64,000 bases of DNA from Anaerolineae bacterium (GTDB lineage Bacteria; Chloroflexota; Anaerolineae; 4572-78; J111): positions 19,273-83,272 of the forward strand of contig JAGRBZ010000001.1 of assembly GCA_020433805.1 (NCBI GenBank), written 5' to 3'. The position numbers were made by a program, and so were the translations under genes. The notes under the pieces were generated by a model. That model worked only from the letters and a program-made list of their open reading frames with translations, ran no database searches and was not told where the DNA came from. Below, piece by piece: positions 28,875 to 38,282 of this stretch (its first letter is position 1; every line of letters starts with the position of its first letter).

Positions 28875-31800
28875 CTCCTGGCTTGTGCTCTCATTGATTG
28901 GTTTGTATGTGGGGATTTTGTTCGTGGTTGCTTTGTGGATCGAGCGCGGATCACCTCAAGGTAGACGCTTTGCTGAAAACCCCTGGATCTACTCCTTTGC
29001 CCTGGCTGTTTACTGTACCTCATGGACTTTCTATGGTAGTGTTGGTAGCGCGGCTAGCTCTGGCATGCTATTCCTTACCATCTACCTGGGACCGACCTTG
29101 GCTATCATTCTGTGGTGGTTTGGCCTTCGTAAATTAGTTCGGATAAAATCAACCCAGCGCATCACGAGTATAGCTGACTTTATTTCGGCTCGATACGGCA
29201 AATCTCAATCATTAGCAGCTATCGCGTCTTTGATTGCCATCACTGGTGCTACGCCGTATATTGCGCTACAGTTGAAAGCTATTACAACGACTTTTCCCCT
29301 TGTCACTGATCCAAGCGTTTCATCAACTACCTGGATTAGCAACAACGTAGGGCCGATAGTCGTTGCCTTGATGATTATTTTTACCATCCTCTTTGGCGTT
29401 AGGCGTCTTGACCCTACCGAGCGTCACCAAGGTGTGGTGATGGCACTAGCCATCGAAAGTGTTGTCAAATTAATTGCTTTTCTAGCAGCCGGTATTTTTG
29501 TTACGTTCTTTTTGTACGATGGATTTGGCGATCTTCTTAATCAATTGGCGGTTAGCCCTTTTCATGATATGGTCGGCCGTGGCGGCCAAGACGTTTCTTC
29601 CTATTTGACCTGGATGAGTTATCTTGTTCTGGCTATGTCAGCTATTATGTTCTTGCCTCGTCAGTTTCACGTCGCCGTAATAGAGAATTCAAATGAGAAG
29701 AACATCCGAACTGCTATGTGGCTCTTTCCCTTATATCTGTTTCTGATCAATATTTTCGTTGTTCCTATTGCTGCTGGGGGATTGTTGCAAGGATATTCGG
29801 CTCAAGAAGCTGACACCTTTGTTCTTACTTTACCACTACAGTACGGCCAACCCTGGCTGGCCTTACTGGTATTCATTGGCGGCTTTTCTGCAGCTACAGG
29901 GATGGTTATTGTTAGTGCGATGACATTGGCCACCATGTTCACCAACCATCTCTTGCTCCCTGTTATTGAGCAAGTTGGTCAGTTAAGTTTTATGCGTCAG
30001 TATCTACTGCAAGCGCGATGGCTGGCTGTAGCAGCAATTTTGATCACCAGTTATCTGTTCGAGCAAACAATCGGTGAGTCCTATACCCTAGTTAATATGG
30101 GGATTATCTCTTTTGCTGCGGTGCTTCAATTTGCCCCTAGTATCGTGGGGGGCCTCTATTGGCGGCGAGCTAATAAGATGGGAGCGGTTTTAGGGTTAGT
30201 TAGTGGATTTTTGATTTGGTTTTATACACTGCTGTTACCATCTTTTATTAAGAGTGGATGGTTCTCTACTACCCTATTAGATGAAGGCCCTTGGGGTATT
30301 GCCCTTCTTAATCCGGAGCAGCTTTTCGGTTTGGTTGGTCTGGCTCCCGTAGCGCATACGGTTTTTTGGACGATGCTATTCAACGTCAGCTTATTTATTG
30401 TTTGTTCGCTCTATTTTGAGCAGTCTGAGGAAGAGAAACGCGCAACAGACACATTTGTTGATGCTATAGCTGTGACGAAACGCTTTGCACCACATTCCGT
30501 TGGAATACCAAATATTGATCTAGCCAGTAAGCTTGAGATAATCAAAGCTTTATTAAGCCAATATCTCTCCCCGTCAGAAGTTACTGCTATGATCGAGAAG
30601 TCTCTCATTGCAACAGAGCTTAAAGGGAAAACGAAAGCTACTGTTATCGAATTGGCCAATCTAAGCGGTGAAGTAGAGAGATATCTGGCTGGCTCTATTG
30701 GAGCGGCTGTTGCATATCAAAGTTTCCGACGCATTGAACTATTTAGCCAGCAAGAGGCAAGCTATCTATTACGATCATATAATGAAATACTCGCTGACCT
30801 AAGAATATCACCTCACGAGTTACGAGAGAGAATAAACTACTATCGCGAGCGAGATACATTGATAGCCGAGCAAGCCACGGTCTTAGAAAGAAGAATAGCA
30901 GAGCGGACACGCGTTCTTGAAGTTAGTGCAAAAATAAGCCGACAGCTAACCTCTATTTTGAATCTTAGTGAATTGCTACAGCTTTCGGTTGATTTGCTTC
31001 AAGAAGAATTTAATTATTATCATGCTCATATCTACTTAGTTGATGAAGAAACTGGTGACTTGGTGATAGCGGAAGGCACTGGTAAGGTAGCTCAAAAACT
31101 TAAGGCCAAGGGACATCGGTTGGAAGATGGTCTAGGCATTGTCGGCACGGTGGCAAGCACAAAGAAGGCCTTCAAGAGCAACAACGTCGACAAGATGCTA
31201 AATTTTGTTCGTAACCCGCTGTTGCCTGATACTAAGTCAGAGTTGGCGATACCTTTGCTCAAAGGAAACCAGGTTTTGGGGGTGCTCGATATTCAAAGTG
31301 AGGAACTAGACCGATTTTCTGATGAAGATGTAATTATGATGCAATCTGTTGCAAACCAAATTGCTATCGCAGTTGATAACGCGCGTTTGTTGAGCCAGTT
31401 TCAAACAGCCCTGCAGGAGGTCGAACGCCTCAACCGTCGCCTAACCCGCGAGGGTTGGGAGCAGGCCGTGGATAGGGTTTCAACCGTGGGGTATCGATAC
31501 AACCGAGGAGCGAGCACAGCTCTTACCTCAACCTCAGATGCTTGGTTGTCTCCTATGAAAGAAGCCGCTGCCAAAAAAGCTTTAGTTAAGCACTCTCGGC
31601 CAGGTAACGGCCATCCGTCGGAGGTTGAGCTCGCTGTGCCATTAATTTTGAGAAATGAAGTTATTGGCATGTTAGGCGTCAAGCGGGAGGAAACGTCAGA
31701 TTGGGTCGAGGAAGAAGTATCGGCTGTCGAGGCCGTCGCTGACCAAGTCTCTAGGGCCTTAGAAAATGCCAGATTGGCTAAAGAGCAGGAAAGAACGATT

Positions 31801-32553
31801 GAGCAGCTTAAAGAAGTTGACCGTCTGAAGTCAGAATTTTTGACGAGTATGAGTCACGAACTCCGTACCCCCTTAAATTCAATCATCGGTTTTGCTGATG
31901 TTTTATTACAAGGGATCGATGGTGACCTGCCGGACATGGCTACCAACGACATCAGATTAATTCATAATAGTGGTCAACACCTTCTTGCTTTAATCAACGA
32001 TATTCTCGATTTGTCTAAAATTGAGGCTGGCAAAATGGAGTTGGTTCGTGAGCCGCTCGACATAAGCGAGTCGATTAACGATGTGCTGGCAGCATCCAAT
32101 TCGTTGGTTAAAGATAAACCTGTAGAAATCTTAGTCGATAGCACCAGCGAACTTCCCCTTGTTTACGCTGACAAACTGCGCCTCAACCAAATTTTGCTCA
32201 ACTTGGTGAGTAATGCTGCTAAATTTACCCATGAAGGGTCAATTACAATAAAGGCACGTTTAGATGACAAAAATCCGGATAGAATGCGTGTTGGCGTTAT
32301 TGATACGGGTATCGGCATTCCCAAAGATAAACAGCGTTCTATCTTTGACCGATTTCGACAGGCTGATGGTACAACGACTAGAAAATATGGCGGAACCGGT
32401 TTAGGGTTAGCTATTTCGATGAACTTGACGGAAATGCACGGCGGTGAGCTTCAAGTCAAAAGTGAAGTCGACGTCGGCTCGGAATTTTATTTTACTATTC
32501 CCCTGGCGGACACTATTTCTGAGCAAACCGACGTGAGTATTGTTGAAAATTAA
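28867..32553 (+). CDS. CbrA-like histidine kinase: SLC5 transporter domain + GAF + HisKA/HATPase
   Basis: 1228 aa. An N-terminal sodium:solute-symporter (SLC5) domain with about 13 TM helices spans ~1-520; YCTSWTFYGSVG is typical of CbrA/PutP-like sensor kinases. A helical linker (~520-680) precedes GAF1 (~690-850, YYHAHIYLVDE) and a degenerate GAF2 (~860-960). HisKA has His997 in SMSHELRTP, then HATPase with NLVSNAAKF (N box), DTGIGI (G1) and GGTGLGLAIS (G2). This is the only complete kinase in the 35-kb sensory locus. I chose ATG 28867 (GGAAGGA 6 nt upstream) over the ATG at 28843, which lies deep inside the previous gene. It may sense or transport an amino acid or organic acid; likely phosphodonor for the receivers downstream. 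Confidence 0.92.
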   Translation: MFNSWLVLSLIGLYVGILFVVALWIERGSPQGRRFAENPWIYSFALAVYCTSWTFYGSVGSAASSGMLFLTIYLGPTLAIILWWFGLRKLVRIKSTQRITSIADFISARYGKSQSLAAIASLIAITGATPYIALQLKAITTTFPLVTDPSVSSTTWISNNVGPIVVALMIIFTILFGVRRLDPTERHQGVVMALAIESVVKLIAFLAAGIFVTFFLYDGFGDLLNQLAVSPFHDMVGRGGQDVSSYLTWMSYLVLAMSAIMFLPRQFHVAVIENSNEKNIRTAMWLFPLYLFLINIFVVPIAAGGLLQGYSAQEADTFVLTLPLQYGQPWLALLVFIGGFSAATGMVIVSAMTLATMFTNHLLLPVIEQVGQLSFMRQYLLQARWLAVAAILITSYLFEQTIGESYTLVNMGIISFAAVLQFAPSIVGGLYWRRANKMGAVLGLVSGFLIWFYTLLLPSFIKSGWFSTTLLDEGPWGIALLNPEQLFGLVGLAPVAHTVFWTMLFNVSLFIVCSLYFEQSEEEKRATDTFVDAIAVTKRFAPHSVGIPNIDLASKLEIIKALLSQYLSPSEVTAMIEKSLIATELKGKTKATVIELANLSGEVERYLAGSIGAAVAYQSFRRIELFSQQEASYLLRSYNEILADLRISPHELRERINYYRERDTLIAEQATVLERRIAERTRVLEVSAKISRQLTSILNLSELLQLSVDLLQEEFNYYHAHIYLVDEETGDLVIAEGTGKVAQKLKAKGHRLEDGLGIVGTVASTKKAFKSNNVDKMLNFVRNPLLPDTKSELAIPLLKGNQVLGVLDIQSEELDRFSDEDVIMMQSVANQIAIAVDNARLLSQFQTALQEVERLNRRLTREGWEQAVDRVSTVGYRYNRGASTALTSTSDAWLSPMKEAAAKKALVKHSRPGNGHPSEVELAVPLILRNEVIGMLGVKREETSDWVEEEVSAVEAVADQVSRALENARLAKEQERTIEQLKEVDRLKSEFLTSMSHELRTPLNSIIGFADVLLQGIDGDLPDMATNDIRLIHNSGQHLLALINDILDLSKIEAGKMELVREPLDISESINDVLAASNSLVKDKPVEILVDSTSELPLVYADKLRLNQILLNLVSNAAKFTHEGSITIKARLDDKNPDRMRVGVIDTGIGIPKDKQRSIFDRFRQADGTTTRKYGGTGLGLAISMNLTEMHGGELQVKSEVDVGSEFYFTIPLADTISEQTDVSIVEN

Positions 32554-32593
32554 TCAATCAATTTATGAATTTTTAGAAGATTAATTAGGGATA

Positions 32594-34738
32594 ATGAAAT
32601 CTTATATTACTAAAGTTCAATGTTTGGAATGCCAACATGAAATGTCGTTTTATCCGGGCTTAGATAAATGCCCCAATTGCAACGGAGTGTGGTTAGATGC
32701 TCAGTATGATTACGACAAGGTTGCTAAAATTTGGCAAAACGGGATAGATAGACGTGGTTATTCTTTGTGGCGTTATATAGAACTGCTACCTGTTCTCGAT
32801 ACCGAACACCTCAACACAATGGGCGAAGGTTATACACCATTAACTCGCGCTACAAAGATCCAAAACAGATTGAGCCATCCATCTATTTTTATTAAGGACG
32901 AGCGTCAATCGCCGACAAGTTCCTTCAAAGATAGGCAAGCTGCTGTAGCAACTACAGCTATGAAGCAGGCTAATATTCAGGAATGTGTTTTAGCCTCAAC
33001 TGGTAATGCAGCCGCTGCATATGCCTCTTATTGTGCTCGAGCGGATATTAAACTTTGGATATTCTTAACAAGTATGGTGCCCGCTGCAAAAATGCGCGAG
33101 GCAGCCTTATATGGGGCAGAGGTTGTTAAAGTAGCTGGTACGTATGATCAGGCCAAAAAAGTCGCTGCTGATTTTGCTGCTCATCGAGGTATTCACTTTG
33201 ATAAAGGGGCCAAGGCTATTCCCGGTAAGGAAAGTATGAAAACCGTAGCTTTTGAAATAGCTGAGGAATTGGCCCGTCAGAAGGGTTTTCAAACTCCGTG
33301 GCAAGCGCCGGACTGGTATATTCAGGCGGTTAGCGGTGGGATTGGTCCCATTGGTGTGCAAAAAGGCTTTGAAGAGTTGTTCAAAATGGGCCTAATTGAT
33401 CGAGTTCCCAAAATTGGTGTTGTCCAAGTTGCTGGGTGTTCGCCTATGGTTCGGGCTTATTCGGCTGGTAAGCCCACCGCCGCTCCGGTAGTACCAGAAA
33501 CGCGTATTACGGTGTTATCGACCGGAGCACCGGGGTTAGGTTATGAGTTGCTTTTCAAAGCCAACCAAACTTATGGGGGGCATATGTTAAGTGTAACCGA
33601 CGAAGAAGCCTTTGAGTCGATGCGTTTGTTAGCTCAAACGGAAGGTTACTCAGTGGAACCGGCTACGGCTGTCGCTTTTGCCGGGTTAGATAAATTGGTT
33701 ACACAAGGTATCATTAAATCCGATGAAACGGTTGTTGTTAATTGCTCGGGGCATACGTTCCCCGTAGAAAAGCATATTATGGACGAGGAGAACCTGTTAG
33801 ATGTGCAACTGTCAGGCTCTAAGGAAGCGTCGGCAAGTGTTCCTCTCGATGGTCTAGGCGCAGCACTCAAGCGTTTAGATGAACAGGTCACCACAATTGT
33901 TGTCATTGATGACAATCCTATGGATAGCCGTCTTATTCGTAGATTATTACAAGCTAAGAAACCTTACCGCGTATTTGAAGCAAATACAGCGTTGGAAGGT
34001 TTAAAGATAATTAGAGATCGCTTACCCGATCTCGTTGTTAGCGATCTAACAATGCCGGAAATGGATGGCTTTGCCTTGTTGCAAGAGCTGAAAAGCGATC
34101 CTTTAACGGCGAATATTCCTGTCATTGTTGTATCTGCTAAAGATTTAACGAAGGATGATGAACAGCGACTGGCCGGGCAAACCTCGTCGGTTTGGATGAA
34201 AGGTTCTTTTTCTACCAAAGACCTTGTGGAACATGTTGTTGATACTTTATCAGGCACGATACCAGAGCAACCCGTTGAGCAAAACGAACGAACTAAAACC
34301 AAAGAATTGGTGATCCCTCCACCTAGTCAAGCCGATAATTCAATTGCTGATAAACTTCAATTAAAGAAAGTCGTTTTAATAGAGGATAGCTCTATTGATG
34401 CGCGTCTTATTAGCCGGATTTTACAAATGAAATTACCGGTATCTATAACTCATGTGACAGATGGTGAAAATGCTATTGAGGTTATAAAAAAGGAAAAACC
34501 CCATCTTATTACACTTGATCTAAATATGCCTGATAAAAGTGGGTATCAAATTTTGGAAGACTTAAAAGATAATGAGGAATTGGATAGTATTCCAGTTATT
34601 GTAATCACATCTCAAATTTTATCTGACGCCGAAAAAGAGTTTTTGACTCGAAATGATGTCCGTTCTGTTTGGCAAAAAGGCGATATAAACCGCGAAAAGT
34701 TAATCGCTCATGTTGAGTCTGAGTTGCAATATTCATAA
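32594..34738 (+). CDS. threonine-synthase-like PLP enzyme fused to two receiver domains
   Basis: 714 aa. A zinc-ribbon (Cys10, 13, 26, 29) is followed by a fold-type II PLP domain (~75-400) like threonine synthase. It shows the PLP lysine K112 in SSFKDRQ, STGNAA (135-140) and the phosphate loop SGGIGPIG (247-254). The region where threonine synthases usually have an N-P-Y-R-EG-like motif reads AIPGKESMKTVAFE here, so substrate specificity may differ. Two receivers follow: REC1 (~433-550; D439/D440, Asp484, Ser514, Lys536) and REC2 (~590-712; E597/D598, Asp642, Thr672, Lys695), all key residues intact. It follows the kinase by 40 bp. Inference: enzyme activity or localisation is set by phosphorylation. 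The fusion is unusual. Confidence 0.9.
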   Translation: MKSYITKVQCLECQHEMSFYPGLDKCPNCNGVWLDAQYDYDKVAKIWQNGIDRRGYSLWRYIELLPVLDTEHLNTMGEGYTPLTRATKIQNRLSHPSIFIKDERQSPTSSFKDRQAAVATTAMKQANIQECVLASTGNAAAAYASYCARADIKLWIFLTSMVPAAKMREAALYGAEVVKVAGTYDQAKKVAADFAAHRGIHFDKGAKAIPGKESMKTVAFEIAEELARQKGFQTPWQAPDWYIQAVSGGIGPIGVQKGFEELFKMGLIDRVPKIGVVQVAGCSPMVRAYSAGKPTAAPVVPETRITVLSTGAPGLGYELLFKANQTYGGHMLSVTDEEAFESMRLLAQTEGYSVEPATAVAFAGLDKLVTQGIIKSDETVVVNCSGHTFPVEKHIMDEENLLDVQLSGSKEASASVPLDGLGAALKRLDEQVTTIVVIDDNPMDSRLIRRLLQAKKPYRVFEANTALEGLKIIRDRLPDLVVSDLTMPEMDGFALLQELKSDPLTANIPVIVVSAKDLTKDDEQRLAGQTSSVWMKGSFSTKDLVEHVVDTLSGTIPEQPVEQNERTKTKELVIPPPSQADNSIADKLQLKKVVLIEDSSIDARLISRILQMKLPVSITHVTDGENAIEVIKKEKPHLITLDLNMPDKSGYQILEDLKDNEELDSIPVIVITSQILSDAEKEFLTRNDVRSVWQKGDINREKLIAHVESELQYS

Positions 34739-34871
34739 GAAAATGTAAAAATTAAGAGGTGGGCGCTTAATAAACTAGCACCAAACAGTAAACTCCAAAC
34801 CCGAACATTCATGAATATGAGAACAACGACACCGCTACAATTTACAATTATGCGCTGGGAGGTCTATTGAA

Positions 34872-35252
34872 ATGTTGATTTTGTATGTAGAAGACAATTT
34901 TGAAAACAAACTATTTGTCCGGAGGGTCATTGAGTCGATGGGCCATGAAATGGTGGAAGCCGAAACAGGTCTCGACAGCTTAATGCTAGCCGAAGAACGA
35001 AAACCGGATTTAGTGCTTATGGACGTCAATATCCCAGGCATGGATGGTTTGGAAACAACCGCCAAGTTTAGAGAAAGCCCTAATCTAGCCGATATCCCTA
35101 TTATTGCTCTAACGGCTAACGCTATGAAAGGGGACAGGGAACGGTGTTTGGCTGCCGGCTGCAATGGGTATATGCAAAAACCTGTTGGTGTTTCTGACTT
35201 ACGGCGAGAAATAGAGTATTATGCCAAGCAATCTCAATTAGCAAACGAATAG
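34872..35252 (+). CDS. stand-alone receiver (CheY/DivK-like)
   Basis: 126-aa single receiver: acidic E8/D9, phospho-acceptor Asp51 (LMDVNIP), Thr81, Lys103 (MQKP). Strong ribosome-binding site GGGAGGTC at 34857-34864. The DivK-like sequence (LTANAMKGDRERCLAAGCNGY) is typical of receivers detached from hybrid kinases. It closes the sensory locus and is followed by a strong terminator at 35355. Probably a phosphate shuttle or sink for the 28867 kinase. Confidence 0.9.
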   Translation: MLILYVEDNFENKLFVRRVIESMGHEMVEAETGLDSLMLAEERKPDLVLMDVNIPGMDGLETTAKFRESPNLADIPIIALTANAMKGDRERCLAAGCNGYMQKPVGVSDLRREIEYYAKQSQLANE

Positions 35253-35354
35253 AAAGTAAACGGTCGTTTCTTCTTTGAAAAGTCTTTATTATAGTTGTAT
35301 CGTAAGTTGACTTTACAAATAGTAAATGATCTTTTTGTGCGTATAGACTTTTTC

Positions 35355-35393
35355 TTTAAGAGAGCCACCAGCCAGGCGGCTCTCTTAAATTTT
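35355..35393 (+). terminator. strong intrinsic terminator after the sensory locus
   Basis: Perfect 12-bp stem (35355-35366 with 35378-35389), 11-nt loop, followed by an AT/T-rich tail. The stem is GC-rich at its top and A/T at its base, so it could work in both directions. Confidence 0.85.
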
Positions 35394-35404
35394 AAATTTA
35401 AAGG

Positions 35405-35432
35405 TGGCAACAATCTTTATTTATGGTATAAT
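35405..35432 (+). promoter_or_regulatory. probable extended -10 promoter for the 35509 unit
   Basis: TATAAT at 35427-35432 preceded by TGG (extended -10). The -35 is weak (TGGCAA at 35405-35410, 16-bp spacing). It lies between the terminator at 35355 and the gene at 35509, with a ~70-nt leader. Confidence 0.5.
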
Positions 35433-35508
35433 GGATAGTATCTTAACATAATTTTTCCTTGTATCATCGCTAGTATGCGTGCTTGTTTTTGGGAGGGAGT
35501 AGTTGTGA

Positions 35509-37278
35509 ATGGCAAAAAGTAAACGAGCGAGTATAAAAGATAAAAGCCCCGAGTCTCTAGGGATGACACAGAAAAAAAATAAGGGCATTGATCTGCTTTT
35601 CGGCGGTGCTGTGAATAAAGAAGGCTTTGATACTGATGATCAGCCCGAAGCAGAAGAAGAAAATGCAGAATTAAGTGCGCCAAGCAACATTAATGCAAAC
35701 GACATGAATGATCAAGCCGATGAACGATTGGTCGACGAACTTGGTCTACCTGTTGCGTTAGAGGCACCTCCTGATGATTTAATCTTAGCCTCTGCCCCTA
35801 TTACATCTACTTCCCAAACTGAAGAGGTAAACTTCGAGCCTACCAATTCCCCCTTTGCTTATCCCGAGATAACAGAGATCAGTGACGATGCCAAGGAAGA
35901 TGTAAATGATCTGTCTGGTCTTATTGAAGAGAGTCCAATACCACTGGAGGGAGTAAACTTGTCTGATTCAGAAGAAAAAGATAATTTGTCTGGTACTGTA
36001 GAGGCCGGTAATGTAGCTGAGAAAGATATATCGATGCTTACAGCCAAGAATACGACCGGCATAGCCTCACCTCGATCAGAAGAGGAGATTGCTTCTAGCA
36101 ATGTAGATACAGAAGTAGCAAATATGCCTACAGTAGATGATATTAATGATTTGTCTGGATTGGTTGTAGAAGAAACGGCAACAGATGCCACCATTCCTCA
36201 CACCCCACCGCCGCCTGCTTCTCCCCCGCCATCTGCGTCAACGGATTTTGGCACATCTTCTGCCTACAACGATCCAACTTATACGTACGCACCTACTACA
36301 ACGCCATCAAACGCGCCAACAGGTACCTCTGTACCGACTGCTGCTTCGAGCCTGCCCATTGACCAAGCTCCTGCCGGGGTTGTCAATGCACTCAGTACTT
36401 TTGCTGAAGCGGTGCCCGTAACCCGAGAAAGTTTTAGGCCGCAAGATGAATTTGCCGAAGTTGGCGATCACGTTCTCTCGGTAACTGAATTTCAAGCAGC
36501 TGAAAAAGACGCCGCGCTTGCGGAAAAGATCGTAAATTATGTTGGCGAAGAACGTAGAGATAAACTTTTTAATGAAGTTGAAGCGCTTTACGAAGCCATA
36601 GCCAAAGAATTAAGCGGTAACAAAAAAGACGCTAACTTTGCCCTTGATACATTGCGGCAGGCCCATAACCTTATCTTAGAAGATCCTCGTGAGTACGATG
36701 AAGCTTTTTATCGCGTAGCTATCGTAAAAACTATGCTCGACCGCAAAACCAACCTGCAACGGTGGTCTTATACCTGGGGCCTGTTCGTTCTGTTTTATGG
36801 CATTGCGTGGTTGGTATTGTGTATGGTTGGCTACTTTTTGCCTATCGACATGGAACAACTACAAGGAAATACCGTTACCTCAGTGGCGCTTCAAGCCTGG
36901 TTTTCCGGCCTAGCCGGTGGTATTGGTGGAGCTGTGGCTATTCTATGGACGCTTTACTATCGTGTATCGGTTAAACAAGATTTTGACCGCCAGTATTTAA
37001 TGTGGTACATGGTTAAACCCATTTTGGGTTTTGTTCTTGGCCTGGTAATGTATTTCCTGCTTATTGCCGCAAGCTCAATGTTTGGAAATGCTGGCACTAC
37101 CCCAGGCTTTGATACTTCTACAGGTATCTCCTTATCTATATTCTTTGGGTTTGTGGCTGGTTTCCGACAAGATAATGTTTACGACTGGATCTATGTCATC
37201 ATCAAAGCTATTTCACCCAAGGCGACGGAAGAGTCGCAGAGTAAAACGCCGTTAATACCGTACGAACTACAAGAATAA
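35509..37278 (+). CDS. membrane protein with long acidic disordered N-terminus and 4-TM C-terminal domain
   Basis: 589 aa, family not recognised. Residues 1-320 are acidic, Ser/Pro-rich and probably disordered. They contain a recurring VNDLSGL/INDLSGL motif (three near-copies) and a Pro/Thr-rich stretch (~225-285). Residues ~325-420 are helical and charged, followed by four TM helices (~425-447, ~465-485, ~505-530, ~545-562). The C-terminal ~255 residues are paralogous to the next gene (EALYEAIAKEL, ILEDPREYDEA, SYTWGLFVLFYGIAW). ATG 35509 follows GGGAGGGAG (35491-35499). The repeated short motif could be a docking or peptide-binding region; this is a guess. Confidence 0.8.
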   Translation: MAKSKRASIKDKSPESLGMTQKKNKGIDLLFGGAVNKEGFDTDDQPEAEEENAELSAPSNINANDMNDQADERLVDELGLPVALEAPPDDLILASAPITSTSQTEEVNFEPTNSPFAYPEITEISDDAKEDVNDLSGLIEESPIPLEGVNLSDSEEKDNLSGTVEAGNVAEKDISMLTAKNTTGIASPRSEEEIASSNVDTEVANMPTVDDINDLSGLVVEETATDATIPHTPPPPASPPPSASTDFGTSSAYNDPTYTYAPTTTPSNAPTGTSVPTAASSLPIDQAPAGVVNALSTFAEAVPVTRESFRPQDEFAEVGDHVLSVTEFQAAEKDAALAEKIVNYVGEERRDKLFNEVEALYEAIAKELSGNKKDANFALDTLRQAHNLILEDPREYDEAFYRVAIVKTMLDRKTNLQRWSYTWGLFVLFYGIAWLVLCMVGYFLPIDMEQLQGNTVTSVALQAWFSGLAGGIGGAVAILWTLYYRVSVKQDFDRQYLMWYMVKPILGFVLGLVMYFLLIAASSMFGNAGTTPGFDTSTGISLSIFFGFVAGFRQDNVYDWIYVIIKAISPKATEESQSKTPLIPYELQE

Positions 37279-37429
37279 GTAGAAGCAAGTTGCTTCATTG
37301 TTGTTGTAAGCAATCTTTAAGTTTGTTTGCTTTATTTTGTTTCTAAATTCATGACGCTTATAGGTAATGTAACTGTGAGCGATTTTTTAGACGGTCGTTA
37401 ATTTATTGACGCCAGTTTGATGACAAATC

Positions 37430-38263
37430 ATGAGTGAAAAACCACCTACGTCTGACCACGAGATTTTACCTGAAGACATCCTTACAAAACAGCCCTCTTT
37501 ACACCTTACCATTAAAAAAAGAGCCGAAGTAGAACGTGATCCCTCGCTGACAGAACACGTCGAGTCGTATACCAGCCGTGAGCGACGTGCCTATCTTGAT
37601 CAGCAAGTTGAGGCGCTTTACGAACGGGCGATAAAAGAGTTAAATCACTTTCCGGCAGATGTCTCTTTGGCACTTAAGAAATTGAATAAAGCCCACGGCT
37701 TGGTGTTAGAAGATCCGGGACAGTATAACGCGGCCCTAAATGAAGTCGCTGAAGTCAAAATGATGATTATTGAAAAAGAGATGCGTCGCCAATGGGCTTA
37801 CACATGGGGGTTGCTGGTCTTTTTCTACGCTGTTGTTTGGTTTGTCGTTTTGTCGATGGGCTTTTTTGTGGATATGAGCCAGTTAGCCGAAGGTGTAATT
37901 TATATTGCTGAAGGGTATACCACAATTTGGTATGTTGCTTTGGCCGGAGGCTTAGGCGGTGTGGTTGCCGTTTTATACGATCTCTCTGAAGATATGAGTA
38001 AAAACCAATTTGATCGACAAAAGGTGATGATTTATCTCATCCATCCCGTAACCGGTCTTATGTTAGGTGTACTCATGTTTTTTGTTGCTAATACCGGCTT
38101 TCTGATTTTTGGCAATGCCACGCTGGGAATGGAGAGTAGAAGCTTTTCATCCCCTCAGATCGTGTTGATTGTCTTAGCCTGGCTAGCCGGTTTTAGGCAG
38201 TTAGATATATATCAGCTTATTGATCAAATGTTGGCCCGCGTGTTACCCAAACAAAAAATTTGA
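37430..38263 (+). CDS. 4-TM membrane protein, paralogue of the preceding gene
   Basis: 277 aa. A helical cytoplasmic N-terminus (~30-120, with EALYERAIKEL and VLEDPGQYNAA) precedes four TM helices (~124-146, ~160-185, ~200-225, ~240-258). It aligns over its whole length with the C-terminal half of the 589-aa protein at 35509, so one arose from the other by duplication plus gain or loss of the disordered N-terminus. Function unknown. It probably shares the transcript that ends at 38773. Confidence 0.82.
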   Translation: MSEKPPTSDHEILPEDILTKQPSLHLTIKKRAEVERDPSLTEHVESYTSRERRAYLDQQVEALYERAIKELNHFPADVSLALKKLNKAHGLVLEDPGQYNAALNEVAEVKMMIIEKEMRRQWAYTWGLLVFFYAVVWFVVLSMGFFVDMSQLAEGVIYIAEGYTTIWYVALAGGLGGVVAVLYDLSEDMSKNQFDRQKVMIYLIHPVTGLMLGVLMFFVANTGFLIFGNATLGMESRSFSSPQIVLIVLAWLAGFRQLDIYQLIDQMLARVLPKQKI

Positions 38264-38282
38264 CACCCTACGGAGGTAAAAC

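Noticed and set aside
28867..30420. SLC5 region as an independent sodium symporter gene
   Set aside because: It is continuous in frame with GAF, HisKA and HATPase domains, as in CbrA-type kinases.
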